Origin: Rhynochetos jubatus
Lineage: Eukaryota; Chordata; Aves; Eurypygiformes; Rhynochetidae
Assembly (NCBI GenBank): GCA_027574665.1
Contig: CM050654.1
Location: 31,453,722 to 31,517,721 of the forward strand
Direction: 5' to 3'
DNA: 64,000 bases
The translations under genes were made by a program, and so were the position numbers. The notes under the pieces were generated by a model that did no database searches, was not told the DNA's origin, and worked only from the letters and a program-made list of their open reading frames with translations. Positions 24,061 to 38,525 of this stretch are shown here, piece after piece. Numbering within the stretch: the first letter of the stretch is position 1; each line of letters begins with the position of its first letter.

Positions 24061-27000
24061 TGATTTGCATTCATTAAAAGCAGCTTCACCTTTCTTCTAT
24101 GTGCTATGCTAATACAGCTTCCACTCTTCTAAGGAAACTGAATTAACCTTGTACCGTTCAGCTGCAGAGAGGTTATATTATATCACTGCGCTTTGTAGTT
24201 TCAAATTAAACAAAGCATGAAGTAACTTAAAGGACGTTTTTCATATTGAAGCAAGTAGAAACCTCTGTTTTTTGGAAGGAGAACTTGGTTCTTTTAGGCA
24301 ATTCTGAAAATTTCACTTGATTTTATTTTAAAGGTAATAAGGTGACTGTTGTCCAACAGGATGCATCTGTTTCACGTGCTGCTCCAGAGACATCTTTATA
24401 ATTGCCATCTGGTCCTAATACATCTGTACACTGAAGTTTTAAGAATCTCTAAGTTTTCCTTGTGACTTGCTGTCATCTCTAAACAATTCACCTGGTTAAA
24501 AAACAGAAACCCTGTCCAATGAAAAATTCTCCATTTGAATGTAATCAAGTTACGTAGGTTATTCACTTGATTGCTTCTTTGCTTTGAAATTCTCTTTGCA
24601 TCCCTTCTGCATCCCATGGGACCCTGCAATTATGGGAAATGTTTATAATTCTGAATACAGGGTATTATTTATGTGGATTAATTGAATTACTACCGCAACA
24701 TATGCTTGTTTACTCATGTTTGGGGCAGTGTGCGCTTGGTTTTTAATATCAGGTTTATGTCTGTCTTACCGTACCTGGCAAATGGGTTTATGTTGTTTTT
24801 TCCTCAGTCTGCTTTTTGTTCGGAAAAACCCCCACAGTGTGCAGGGTGATGTGAGCACTCAGTAGGTGTTTCTGTTTCTCCATGCACTGTCTTTGTTTCA
24901 CGTCACGTATACAAATGTTTTGCGGCATTGTGTTGGAAACCACATCCAGCTCGACCCTGCAGTTCTTTATTTCTTAAGTCATCAAACCAGTGTTTCCATG
25001 AGGATGAAGCCAGCTTCTGTGCTGGCCTCTCCAACACCTTTCTGTGCCCAAACCAACGCTGGCTCATTGCTTCTTCCCTCAAAGACACCCAGAGAACATG
25101 CTGTACTGTGTGGTTGTTTCTGCTATCAGTAAATCTGGTCCGTGGAAAATAAACTGGGCTATATATTTTCCATCACTTCACCTCCCCAAAGAGCCACTAG
25201 CTTTCTTTTAAAAGCCCCTCTAATTAGAGGAGATTTAATCTGACTCCCTCTTTCCCTCGGAGATAACGGGTCTGAGTGAAGCCTGCTTGCTTGCTTACTT
25301 GATTTCCCTCGTCTGCTGTTCATCAGCCATTGCTCTTGAATTTTACCCTCAGAAACCATATTTTTCATGTACCGGATCAGTCAAGAACTTCTTGGTTTTC
25401 AAGGTGAGGAATGTGCTGGTGCCGTCCATGACTGTAGTGCTGTGTGCCTGGCCAGCCCTTCCCAACCTTACGGCATGAATGATGGAAAGAAACCCTGTAG
25501 AAAATACTGGGTTCATGTAAAATTTTACAGTTGTAGTGCAAAGGCAAAGAGAACGTGGAACTTCTCTGCTGCAGGTATTCTCATATGGATCCACGGACCT
25601 GTGGTTTGAGCAGGCAGCCCGCATCCCAGCAGCTTCAGCGCTCAGGCAGAGCAGGTACTGCCACAGACTGCATGGGGGGGCCTCCAGAGTGGAAAATTTT
25701 GGGTGCAGAGAGGTGAGAACGTTTGACCAGAGCTGTAATAAGCTGTACCATGTGCTCATGGGGAACAGAGAATGGCCTTGACACATGCTACTGCGTGTGC
25801 GTTAGATGTCAAGCTCTCTTGCTTTCCTGCCAGGTGATGCAAGTGTGTTTCTGCATTAGGACATGTAGTTAGCTTGAGGTTTGCAGGAGTGATTAGAGGT
25901 TTTCAGTGCCAGTGCTGGGATCCTGTGGAAAGGCTGGATGTTCCAGGAGCAGATTTCTTTCAGATTTCTCAAGTCAGGCACAGGAAATTACTGTTCAGTT
26001 CACATCTGCTGTTAATCCTGTTGAGATCAACTTTGACAATAATGTAAAAAGGAAGAAAGAGCATTGGTAAAGCAAAGCCCTGCACCTACGATAGAAGACT
26101 CTGCTGCCAGAAGTGCTACTTCTAACGCTGCTCCATTGAAAGTCCACCTGTTAGCCTTGTAGGAAGCCTGGGTGCCTACCACAGCACCCAAATTATTAAT
26201 CTGAGTCTTTCCACTTCTTCAGTCCATAGTGACTTACTGTCCTGTAAATACTGCTGGGAAGGGGCAGGACTTTTTGATTCTCGACACCTTACCCACACCT
26301 TCAGATGCCGCCAGTTTAATCTCTTTCCATTGCAGCCCATCTGGAGAATCCTTTGTAAGGAGCCTGCACACTTCCTATCCCCATGTACCGTGCTCAGTAC
26401 ATTTCCTTTCTTTGCACTTTCAAATCTGGAAGATAGTGTTAACACTTAAAATAAACATGTGATCGTGGGTGTGAAGAGGGAATGGGGAGAACAAGTTTTC
26501 TGTCTGTCAAAATGAAGACATCAACCTCTGCTTTTATGTTTTTTTGGCATGTGTGCTTTAAATAGAATGGCTCGTTTGGGTGACTTCCAAGTGTTTGCTG
26601 CATTTGGCAATCCTTCTAAGTTGTAACAGATGAAGTTCTGCTGTTCCATATGATGTGCTCCTTCCCCCTTTTTCAGTGACTCCTTGAAACTCCTTGGGAA
26701 TTCAGCGTAGCATTCACATCTGTTCCATGGATGGATGTCCAAGGCTAACAAAATGCCTACTGGACTTGGAGTCAGCTCTGCCAAAAGCCATATGGTTGTG
26801 TTTTAGTTTTGCAAGCACAGTGCAGTAAAGAAAGGAGGCTGGGCCAAGAGACAAGTGCGGGGAGGAGGGATGGAGTTTCAGATCGGTAATCGAAGGTAGC
26901 TTTATGTCATTCGGTATTAGAGCGATCCTCTGCAGATCCAGCACCCTCGAGGTGGAAACATGTATCATAAGGGGGTTAGAGGGGCATAAGAAGACATGAA

Positions 27001-29229
27001 GTCTTATGTTTCTCTTGAAATACCTTTTTTTGAAGGTTTGGAAGTTGCTATTTGGTGAAATCTAAGTTTCAGGCTCAGGACCATAAGCAGAAAGGGGAAC
27101 CTGAAAGGTTGATGTTTTCAGGAGCCTTTATATTTTAGTGCAGCAGTTGGAAGTGCTTTCCAGTAAACTACAACGTGTAAGCACGTAGACTGGAATAAGT
27201 GTTCTTGTTTTAGGGTGCATGATTTTTCTCATGTTTGGTTTTTTTTTTTTTGTCTCTGGAATTCTTCTTAGATGTTGTCACCAGTTCTGATCTATTTGTG
27301 TAGAGCAGTGTTGAGTCAAGCGAGGCAGTCACCCCACAGTACAGGCGATTCTCCAGGCTGTGTCAAGAGGCTTTTCAGTATCAGGCAGACGGGACAGGCA
27401 AGTGGTGAGAGAGAAGATGGGTCACCAAAGTGGGCTGATGGACTTGGGACCAGCTGGGAACCCTGGCCTCCTCCACCTCCTTCTCCTCCTTTTCTTTCTT
27501 GACCATTTTCTCCCAGGCAAATGCCGAACAACTCAAAGTGAACAGTTCGCAGCTGTAGAGGACCTGTGCTATCTCCCGCTGGAACGTGGCTGCCATCGGG
27601 ATAGACTGCCGTTAACGCTGCGTAAAGCATTTAGAGCCATTCAGATGGACTTGCCGAAGTGCCTCAGTTTCCCAGGGAATGTCCCCTTGACTTTTTGAAA
27701 TGTTTACTTACTGCATAGGCTCTCAGTGTGTTTATTTATATCGCAGTGCTGTCAAAATCCTATTCTGAAGGAAACAAATACTCTAAAATTCAAAGCAGTG
27801 CATGTAAGCAATGAAATTGTGTTTTGTTGAAGATGAAAGGGGTGTGCAGCCTTTCCTTTGTGGGAAGAGGTGTGCAATGTTGATGCACAGATGCTGTTTT
27901 TCTTGTCAGCTAAAGGAGTGAGTGCAGTTTATGAGAGAGTGGCTGCAAGCCTCCTAAGAGGACATTTGCTGACTTAAAAGTAACTCAGCCACTTGTTCAT
28001 CATTGTAAAATACTGGTAAACAACAGCAGCATAAGCTGTAATTGGAGCTTGTGAGCAACCCATCTGTGCTCTGTTCTGTTCCCATCCAGAAATAATAGCA
28101 GGATGAACTCTCTTGCCTTCGCTAGCACTACACAGGCTTGACAGAAATGTGTCCATTCCTTTCTTCCTTGCATCTCAGCAAAAAATAATGTCCTGAGTCT
28201 TTGCTTGGATAGAGCTTCCTTACGCTGTGTTTGAAAAAGTGATTTGTTACACATGTGCGGGTACTTTCCTTTTGAAAGCCTTACTTAGTATTGATATTTT
28301 GAGAGTAGTTCAGATTAATCGGAGACAATAAACACTGCTTCTGAATTAAGAGCACTGAATCTTGAATCAATAGAGCAGTTCTTGTTCTCCTTCTGTGGCT
28401 CTCTCTGGAATGGTTGAGTAAATTCAGTGTATGTTTAAGCAAGGGATGAACTGGCCTTCTGTTCAGTGCTGTGGTGGTACAAACGAGTGTCAGCCCATCT
28501 CCCACACAAAGCTGTGGGGTTCTTGTGTGCTGTGTCTGTAAAACTCTCCTGGGGTTGCCCGTGTGTGGTGAACAGGAGGAAGGTTTCCAGGAAGGCCAGC
28601 AGCCATCATCCTAACCTGGGACCAGACCTCTGCTCTCCATAAGTGAGAGATGTGTCACCTGTTGGACCCGCTTCGCTTCCTCTCCTTTGTGTTCCGGATG
28701 GCTTGGCTCTAACACGAGCAATTCCCAAACACTTCTAAACACTCTGGTGACTTCCTTTCCAACTTCCAGCCTTCTTCTGTTCACAACTGCTCTGGCTTTA
28801 TTCCTGTGTCCAACTGTGGCTGGTATCTGTGGCAACAGCAGTAGTAACCTATGTGGGAATACCCACGAGGAGGAGGTGCAGCAGCAGGGGAATGCTTGGT
28901 CTGTTTGTGGCTGGAGATCCTAAAATGCTCCTAAGGGACTGGTGACAGAGAAAATCGCCCTGCACCGTGGTCCCTATATGGGATGTCATGTAACTAACTA
29001 CACACTTAAACTACTTGAATTCAGAAGGATTTTAAACACGTGCTTTAGTTCATGTGCCTGACACTTGGTCTACAGATGCCTTGTCCTGCTCTTCCCAGAA
29101 TTGGATAATTCTTGTCAAGGATTATTTTTAATACGAATTTTCCACTACTTTACCTTGTATCTCGAGTTCGTCCCACTATCTTATTTACAACTAATGTTTA
29201 TGCTGGTTTTTTCTTCCTGTGTCAAACAG

Positions 29230-29300
29230 GGTGTCCCCACTGTAAAAATGCCATTCCGCATTTTACAACTGCTGCCGAAGTCTTTAAAGAAGATCGAAAG
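29230..29300 (+). CDS. PDIA5: PDIA5 coding exon with CPHC active site (third from last)
   Basis: This 71-base exon completes the Trp codon split by the previous intron and encodes CPHCKNAIPHFTTAAEVF, ending DRK. CPHC is the redox motif of the last thioredoxin-like domain of PDIA5; the Pro-His pair between the cysteines is typical of this protein's third active site. The exon has the same length, 71 bases, and the same start within a Trp codon as the CGHC exon at 8816, pointing to internal duplication of a domain-exon unit. The acceptor is AAACAG ending at 29229 and the donor is GTAACT at 29301. It exits in phase 0, matching the next exon. Confidence 0.96.
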
Positions 29301-32300
29301 GTAACTTGCTGTTAATTATTTCTGAGATAATTTAAGAATGTTTTCCACCATTTGTACTTTGTAGGCTTTGCTTACTGATAAGGTGGTAGGCTGGCAGGTA
29401 AAAGTGCTGTTACACTAATAGAAATGTACCTGCATCGTAAGGGTTGTATCTTTTTTGGTCAAACTGAGTGATATTTTTAACCTGTTCTCTTTTCCTTGTT
29501 GTCTTTTCTGGTTAATTCTCTGTGTAAGAGTTCTTTGCTATGAAGCGAAACACATTTTTTCACATGGAAAGATTAGTAAAAGATAATTTACGTCATCTCT
29601 CCTCCCCTTCAACTTTTGTCAGCCGCTGTGGTGCATGTGGAGAGACGGCAAGTTGTGTGGCAATCCCGAAGACCTCAATCACTGCTCACTGATCTTTGCT
29701 TGTGTCGCAGAAATGTAATACGTTTCTGTAAGTTGCTGACTGGAGTCCAGGATGTCGGGCCCTTCTAGGACCCTTGTGCTTCTGCCTTGAAAATGCATCT
29801 GATTAATAGCTGAAGCACACCAGTTAATTTCCTTGCATCGGCTGAACCATTTTAACCAAGCACCTGCATATCTGGGATTAGGAAATAAAAACACCTGAGC
29901 CACTGGATTTAACCAGATAACTAACTAGAAACCAGCTTATTATCTCCAAATGAACCGTATTTCATCCTGGTCCCTAAATTTGTTCCAATTTCACAATCAC
30001 TTTGTGTTTAGATTCGGCAGTTTAATAGGGAAATTGCTCTCTGCAGCTTCCTGAGGAGGAGAAGTGGAGCGGGGGGTGCTGATCTCTCTGCCCTGGGATC
30101 CAGTGGTAGGACGCATGAGAATGGTTCAAAGCTGTGCGAGGGGAGGTTTAGACTGGACATCAGGAAGCATTTCTGTACCGAGAGGGTGGTCAAACACTGG
30201 CACAGGCTTCCTAGAGAGGTGGTTGATGCCCCGAGCCTGTCTGAGTTTGAGGCATTTGGACAATGCCCTTAACGTGCTTTAACTTGCGGTCAGCCCTGAA
30301 GCGGTCAGGCAGTTGGACTAGATGATTGTTGTAGGTCCCTTCCAACTGAAAATAGCCTATCCTATAGTCTGTTCTAAATGAAGAGGCAGTGTTGTAACAG
30401 TCCTACCCCTTATTAATCTGCCCGTTACCACAACAGAAGAATTTCTGTCGTGGGTTTTTTTCTTTTCCTCTCATCTTGTCTGTAACTCACAGAAGATGCA
30501 TCAGATTGACAAGAAACAAATTGTTCTTGTATCACTGTCTGCATAAAATTAGACGTCCATCACTTATGCCCTCTGGCGCGCAGGAGATTTAGAGACATGC
30601 AGCTTTCAGTTCTCTTACTGCTGTGAATTTGTGTGCTCAGATGTCTTTTGGTTACTTGCTTGTTTCCAAGATCTCTGAAAAAGTATCCTTGGTTTCCCAC
30701 TTCCCTGGTAGTTCCCAATGAAGCCTCTCTTTCCAAACCTCATTAAAATTTCAGTCAGAGGAGATGAAGCAAATGTACCAAACAATGTGCAACTTGCTTA
30801 TTAGAGCCCCAGGATGTATTAGCGAGCCCTCTGAATCGTGGCGCGGTTTGTTGGACATGGTGGTGGTAAATGCAGGCTTGTGAAGCTTTCGGTCCGGGCT
30901 GCGGGTTGTGGAAGGGCTCTGAGAGCAGAGCAGTGATTGACGGCTGCAGCTCTTGACTTCAGTTTAAGTCTGGAGTGGGAAGGTATAAAATGTAATGAGT
31001 TGGAACAGCAGAGCCGGTAGGGAATACGGAGGCTGGTACAGTTTCAAAGAGGTGTGCAGTTAGGGAAAACGATGTTATTCCACCCCAGTGACTTATGAAA
31101 GTGCCAGAGATTGATTATCTGGGGAGCCCTATTTAGTTGTGTACAGCCATAACCTGCCAAGGTGCTTCTTGCTGCCAGTTTGTGCCCTTGTGGAAAAGAA
31201 AATAAACCTGTTTAAGGCTTAGGAAGGGCACGTGGCTGTTCCCACAAGCAGCACTAGCCATATTCCCATGTCTCAAACTGGGTGAAGCCTTCAAACTTCG
31301 GCGGATTCCCAGTTCTATAGGGTTTCAAACTACGGTAAAATTACTGCTTAAAAGGGAAGAAGTATTTATTCTTTTGAAAACAGGAAAATATTACTCATTT
31401 TCATTTTTAGTCTGTAGTAGTGCCTTTTTTTCTCCTGGAGAAAGGTTTTTTCACTTTAACAGAGCATGGTAGCATTTAAACTGTATCTCCTTTTCAATAC
31501 GGGTGGTCTTTTAATTCAACGTTTAATTCTGCAGAAGCCAAAGAACAATCAAAAACATTGCAGCCTTGAATTGGTTATAAATGGTATCTTAAAAGGTATC
31601 CTTTGGGAACCTTTGGGTCTTTACATCAGAAGTTTGAAGATGAGCAGAGCTCGAAGCTGTTAAACGTGTGCCTTTGGCTGTGCAGATTCCCTGTAAGGGG
31701 GTGGTTTGGCACAGGAGTCCCCCTCTCCCGGGGCGGTGTGTAATGCTCTGTACTTTGTCGTCATCTGCACTGCTGGAGCTGGAGTTTAAAAACGCAGTGC
31801 TCGCAACACCGGCCCCAAATACCAGTTCTCGTTGGCCACATCACTGCTGGTGGTTTTCGCAGAAATCCCGAGCCTGCTCGCTTGCCGAGGGCAGTCGTGT
31901 GGCTGTTGCAAAACACAGCTCTGGGTGTAACCCAGACACCAGAGCCTCCGCGTCTCTCCATGTACCTGGAGAAATTCAGTGGCAGTAGGACCAGACCAGT
32001 GGAGAGGCTAGTCAGTGAAGCAGTTAGCGTACTGCTTTCCATTATTTACAACGAAAAAGGAAAAAGAGAGCCATCTGGAGCATTCTTGCCTTGGGGCGCT
32101 GTGGTCTTTGCATACAGCTGCCAGGGAAAAGCCTTTGGCCTGTGCGCCGCAGCTGGAGTTTTGGCAGTGACCAGTGTACCTCAGAACATGCAAATGGGAG
32201 GATTGTCACTTCGCTGAACAGATTGAAGAGCAGGAGGGCGTCCTCGCTAACTACTCCAGAGGCTCTTGAAATGGCACCAGCTAAATCTTCCAAAAATCTG

Positions 32301-35300
32301 CATTCTGCCTTTTGGCTGACCCTAAAGTTCAGCTTGAAGGAACTGATTTGTGATGCTCCAGCTTGGATTTGCTGAAGTAAAGCTCTTGACTCCTCAAGGC
32401 CTCTTAGTAACCGATCTCTGGGACTCCCCCAGAGGGGCTGCCGTTGGACCAATCTTCTCCTTTTTCACCGAAGGCTGTTCCTGTACAAATGCACCGACCT
32501 CTGTCAGAGCACTGCCGCTGGGCTTGTAGAGCAACAGCCGTGGCAGAGCTTGCTGCAGAGGGTGCAGCTGAATGGGGAGAGTTGGGGGGCTGTTCACAGC
32601 GGTGAAACCAGTGAGTCCCCAGCGTGTACTGCGAACCGTGGTTTGAACCATGGTTTAAAATCATTATACCAACCAAATCACTGTACACGGTTATCCAAAC
32701 AAGTTAATATTTTAGTTTGGCCAAGAATTGGATCCCTATTTGCTTAAAAAGCATGTGTTGAATTTCTTTTTAATCAGGCTCGTTAAGTATGGTGATGCTG
32801 GCACTGTACGTGGTGCCTGCTAAAGGATCTTCCCTTTGCACATTGGCCTGCTTTGAGGAGAGCTGATGAATCGCAGCTACGGTAATGCTGCTGTGGCACA
32901 CCGGGACAGCCCATAACCCATCTGCCATGCGCAGGGCCTTTCACTTCCAGAGCAGTAGCTGAATTGCAGCAGGCGTTAGCAGGCCAGCTCCTAACTGCTG
33001 TAGGATCCCCAGCAGGTAATATAAACAGAAACCTATGGAGTAATCATAGCGAAGAATGCGCATCTGTCTTAGGAATTAATAAGTGCTGTTAAGACATTTG
33101 GCAACAACAGACTTTTTTTTTTCCTAATAATCAGGTAATTGTCTGGAATTGACTGAAAAAATGTTGCTTGGAAGCATTCTTTTCCATGCTGCAATTTTTT
33201 CATTTTTTTTAAGCCTATCGTATATCATTCCTCTCTCAAATCAATATTCAGTTAGTTATTCACTTCCATTTTCATAACAAAAGTCAATATTAGCTCCAGC
33301 AGAGATTTATTTCCTTGAATCAATAAACCAGTGTGTGGCAGTACATATTTTAACAGGAGAGCAACTAGGATTGCAGGGGGCATTTTTACTGTATCATCGT
33401 ATGGTGAGTGGGAGACAAACTGTTAAAATGCCAGAGGTTTAAGAATAGAAAGGAGGTGTTACCTGGAAGGTCAAGGGATCCCACTTTCAATTTTCTACAC
33501 ATCTATTCGAACCGCTGGCTGTAATTGTGTTCCTTACCTGCAAGATCCCTTTGGAGCAAAAAGTTGTTCCGTAATTCTCTTGGAAGGGAAATGTGATTCC
33601 TGAGGTGTGATTAGATGATACTGCAAGTACTGCTTTTTCCTTCTAACATGCAATTAAGAAAAATAAGGCATCATCCTTCTGCTACAGTTGAGGCACACAG
33701 AGGGCAGTGGTCACATTTTCAGCAGAACCCCACTTCTGTTTAAGCACCTAAATGAGAAGTTCTTATTTTTGCCAGAGCGCGGGGTTTGTGCTCAGACCAC
33801 CTCATCGAAACAATATGCCAGGCTCTGTTTCCTTTTTCAAGAGCTCTTCAGAGCTGGTCACACATTGCTCACGTTCTGGTGCTGTGCAGAGGTAAGTTTG
33901 CAACTCTGTAGGTAACCTCCCGCTCTGGTAAAACCATGAGATGTTGCCGTGGGACTTCCCTTTTCAGATGAAGACATTTTCCAGTCCCAGGTGTTGCTAG
34001 AGTCGTGTTGAACTATACTAACTGTGGAACAAAGGAGAAAGACATACTAACCCGGTATTATTTCTAAAAATGTTATTATTATGCATACTGACCTGGTGTT
34101 ATTAATTACTATAAGCTGCATACCAGTTGTGAGGAAGTACCAATAACATTAAGAAAACTGAATGTACTCCAAGGAACTTCCTCTGGGGTTCACAGTCTCT
34201 GATTGACTATCTTTTCATTTGATAACTATTCTGTTCCTGCTACAGCTACTGAACAGGATGGCGATAAGCTCCAACAGCATTGCCTCTGGCTATGATAACG
34301 TGTGGTCAATATCTAAGGCAGCGCAGCTTTGGGTTGTGGAGAATCCATAACACCGCCGAGTTGTGTGTGTGTTGCACATACAGCACTTAGGATTTTGCCT
34401 TCCTGAAATGCTTTTATGTGGATTTTTTTCCCTCTGGTTAAAGGAAAGTTAGGAAAGCTCAAGAAATTAAATTTTAGCCCTAACAATCAAAATTACCATA
34501 AAATCAATCTTGTCTTCTGAAAGCTGCTAAGCTGGGTTTTGCCGTAATGGACGTACATGTGCTCACAGAGAAGTCTTAGACCAGCACTGGGAGAGTAGGA
34601 GAGTTTCTCGCTCTCACAGATTTTTAGAGGTTTTTCCCCTCTTGATGAGAGGGAATTCATGAGAGATGATGCCAAGTATCTTGGCTCCTTGGATACGTCA
34701 GGGATGTCTTATGCTTAATCTGTCTGAAATTTCTGGTTGAATACAGTTAGTGTTTCTACAAGGCAGAGCTGTGTGGTGAAATAGCCTAATGGAGGCTGAA
34801 ACAGTGAAGTTACTTAAGACTGCATAGTGCCGGTACCGTTTGGTCGGTTATCACTGGCAACATAACCCTCAACATAATTCTGTCACTGAATAGTATTGAA
34901 CTTCACATGGTTAAGTCGAGCAGAGCATGTAGGTCTTGCTAACCTGTGCTTTCCAGTAACTTCCTCATAACTGGTTGGGTATGAAGGCCATTTCTGAAGA
35001 AGATCTGCAGGTATTCTCCAGAAGTCTTTAACCACCTTTTGATAGAGGTTTTTTGGGTTGGGTTTTTTCTGTCTCAGTTTCCTTTTCTAGCAATGCAGAA
35101 AAGCTGTTTGTTGCTAAGAAGACTCAGAATGAGAGGAAAACCTCCCTGCAACCTATCACTGCTCACTTGAGGCAGGACTCAAGCAAAGCCTTTCTTTTTG
35201 TGGGCTGCATCTTTTTACGTGCAGCCTTTCAGTAACTCACCCTAAGTGAAAACTGCTGTAGGAGGCTTCTCTGCCAGAAATGGAGTTTAATATTCACGGT

Positions 35301-38300
35301 CCTTGAAAACACAAACGAACGAAGCGAAGGGCATCAGTGCTGTTTGCTCAAATTGTGATATGTCTCCGGTTCAGCTGTCTGTAGTTGATAGAATTGAGAT
35401 TGGGATTGGTCCTCAGTCCAGAAGGGCGTTTTGCCACAAGTGTTTTTCAGCATTACTTTTCTTTTCTTGCAGTGTACTATATTTGATCTTCTGCTGTGAG
35501 ACAGGCAAGACAATTAGGACTGTGATGCTATGGTAATGAGTGCATAGAGATGGTAGCAACCTCTATATTTAGGCTGCTTTAACATTTCCACTCTAAAGTA
35601 ATCACTCACGCTCTCCTAAGTACTCTTACTCAGCTACTGTTGGCAGCAGGCATTTGAAATGCAGCCTGAGATACAGCCTTGGGAATTAGATGTCTGTGAG
35701 ATTTTGCTCAGGTCTGTGTGCGTTACAAGGCTTTTGAAAATTGCCGTTTCTCTTCTCTCACTGGCTGTAAAAATAACCGAACAGGAATGTATGTTCTGAA
35801 GAGCTGGGCTCAAAGTGACGTTTGCAGGAGCAGCGGCGAGTCGGTGGGACTGCGCAGGAGCTTGCATCAGGAGCATTTCAGAGAATGACAGACCATGGAC
35901 ATGTCCTCCAAATGCTACTGAAGATGTACATGCCCATCGCCATTAGACCTGTTGGATTAGGCACAGCATTAGGCCAACGTGACTGTTGTGGCCAGACTTA
36001 GTCTGGGATCTTTGTGGCTTGTTCCAGTACACAACAAATGCACAGATGGACTGGCTTGGATTTCCATGGGCTGTAGAGGAGAGCTGTATCTCAAGCAGGC
36101 TACTAAGCATTTCTTTCAGAAGCCACCTCCTTCAGTCATCTGTTTTGAGGCAACAAGATGTGCTGAACAAGGTTAACAGTGGGTTATAGCACTGCATTCC
36201 TCCACTGCACCTCACTGGGAGCTATTCTCACAAAAGTCTTTTGTAAATGAAATTGGGCTCTTTGCTCCAGCCAAAGCTGGTCTCAATGTTTCCAGAGAGG
36301 TACAGATAAAGGGGGCTTCTTTTTCTTCCAGTGTACTAAAACCTAATTTTCTTAATTTCTGAGACGCTACCTAGGAACAGATGGGTCATCAGTCACAACA
36401 GTTTCATGCCTCAGACCAGCTGCTAAGATCTGGATGAGTGCACATATGCCTTCCCCATTTTCTGGCTGTAACCTGTCCCTGTGTGGAATTTGGAGCAGTC
36501 AGAAAAGAATGGGTTTATTTATTGTTCCTGTTTTCAGGGAACAGGACTTACAGTATTCTTTCTACATTAACACTGTGACATGAAATAAGTGTTTGTCTCC
36601 ATTGTAAGCTTTCCTTTACACAGAAGTAGCCAACGGGGCTCTAAATTTTGGCTGGCTGCTAAGGTCAGGAAGGCGTAAATACTTAGGTGCAACTCTTTTG
36701 CAGTGTATTATTCCTAACCTTGTGTTTTAACTGGTCCTGAATGAGCAACAGTCTGTTTACAAAAAGAAAAAGGGGGAAAAAAGGAACTGTGATCATACCC
36801 GTTTTTAACAGCTCTCAAGTCCTGTTTCTGTAATAGCCTTATTAACGTTTGAAATGGAAAAACAGAAACCAAGTATTTAAGGTAAGGAGACTGCTCCCTT
36901 TATATAGTGCTCTCCATCCTAAGATAGACCCAAGCGACATCTCACCGAGTACTGTCTTGTCAGGTTTTCAGAGCCAGAACAAACCAAGCAAATTAACTGA
37001 AGTTGGCTTTGCCAATCTCTTTAATTACTGCTAGGATAATGAGATCAGGTTTTCTCGTTTTGACAGTGTCACCATGAATCTGGAGGGCATTGTGGAATAT
37101 TAAGCGATCTTTTAATTATGGAAGAACAGTTCAACTGCAACCCTAAAGTCATGCAAGCAAAAGGTATTTGGATCAGATTGTTTGAAGGAGGCTCGTGGAA
37201 CGGAAATTTCACGTTAAGATGTGTCTGCTATGAAATTAGCACTTGATACATTGTAACCCTCAACTGCAAAAATCATTCCTCTAATTTGTTTGGGTGTTTT
37301 TACATAGTTTGTACTTAAACCCGCTTGCTCGTCAGCAGAGCGTGTCCTGGGGTGCGGAGACAAGCCTGCCTAAGCAGCAGTGTATGTTCAGAGCCAGAAC
37401 TGCCGCTCGCGGCAACAGTCAGCGTGAAGTCACGGCAGACGCTCGGCTGCTTGAGGTAGAAACCTAGGAATTGCAGTTGTCAACATCAGACACGTAAAGT
37501 GCAGCCCCTCCTCAGTTCTTCACAGATTGAGGTTTCAGCGCCAAATGCTCTAACCTAGGGTTAGCCCGCGCTGATGCTCCGGAGCCGTGAGGTTGTGTCG
37601 TCTCGCTCTGCCCGCACTGAAGCGGACAGGGATGGAGGGTGTTGCTCTGCTGCCAGCGGGCTGAGAGCACGGCAGGCTGTTTCCTACTCAGGGTTCGTTT
37701 GTGTGTCAGTAGCATCTAGAGGTTTCAGCAGGAATTAAAGCCCTCTTTGCTAATGGCTTCACCTAACGTGCAGTCCCTACCTGAAAGGATAACTGAAAAA
37801 ACACAGGGCAGGCAACAAACCCAGGCTGAGATTGCAAGCCAGCAACCTTCCTCTCTATGTGCATTATGTGGGAGGCAGTGCCCTGGCCTCTCACCTGTCC
37901 CCACTTCACCCTGGGAGAACTGAACGGTGTTTGCAAAAGCTATTTGGGGTAGAAATTGTCACTATTAATAGCCTACAGAAGTAAGCAGCCGTGTTCGTCC
38001 CAAAGGTAACTTTTCTGAGCATTAGCCGTGCCACAGGAAGGAGGTTGGGTTAGGTGGGTCGTTACTGTTATCAAAGTCACCCTGTCGCTGTTCATCACAA
38101 AACCTGAGTGCAGGAAAAAGTACCGCAGCGTGACAGAGCTCTGACCACCGTGCTTGGATCTGGTTTCACTAACACAGCCCCGGGATTTCCCGTTTGGAGT
38201 CTAATGCCTGCTCAGTGGGCAGGCTGGGAAGGTGATTTTCTGCTCCGTAGGTTGAAGATGCCTCGCAGCTGTATAGGCCAGGTGCTGTGCCAGCAGCCCA

Positions 38301-38525
38301 GCATTTCAATTGGAAGGGAGCAGGCTTCTGCTCTCCCTCTCACCTGGCTTGACCTGATGACCACCCTCTGCTCTTCCTCCACAGCTCAGCCATTACAAAA
38401 GCCGTTGCGTTTTTGGCAGAAGACTTGGGTCTGTCCTAGTGTTAAGTCTAAGCTGCAGCAGCACAACCATGAAGTAGAGCCTTGCTTTCTCTTCTCCTGC
38501 CTCATGCCGGTCTCTTACGTTTCAG
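29301..38525 (+). other. PDIA5: PDIA5 intron, 9.2 kb
   Basis: GT-AG intron with donor GTAACT at 29301 and acceptor TTTCAG ending at 38525, leaving between codons. It contains one CR1 3' end (30030-30375). A moderately CpG-enriched stretch lies near 37320-37660. No other gene, RNA or clear repeat was recognised. Confidence 0.85.
30030..30375 (+). mobile_element. CR1 LINE 3' end fragment
   Basis: A short sense-oriented CR1 end. GGGGAGGTTTAGACTGGACA, CATTTCTGTACCGAGAGG, AACACTGGCACAGGCTTCC and CTAGATGATTG followed by GTAGGTCCCTTCCAACTG are the standard landmarks in order. Only about the last 340 bases are present and the frame is broken. Confidence 0.9.

Larger units (their letters stand above)
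12737..29229 (+). other. PDIA5: PDIA5 intron, 16.5 kb
   Basis: The largest intron here has donor GTGAGT at 12737 and acceptor AAACAG ending at 29229. It splits the Trp codon of the APWC active site after its first base. It contains three + strand CR1 3' ends (17115-17640, 20062-20960, 20961-21330), a reversed old CR1-like fragment (23690-24060), a CpG-rich patch (23175-23410), a 15-bp tandem duplication (14807-14836) and an AT-rich alternating tract near 14930-14990. The remainder shows no recognisable gene on either strand. Several long open frames, for example on the minus strand across 15445-16044, have no family resemblance. Confidence 0.85.

Noticed and set aside
33680-33720. GTTGAGGCACACAGAGGGCAG as a third MIR/L2-like fragment
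   Set aside because: Only about twenty bases resemble the consensus, with no flanking support.
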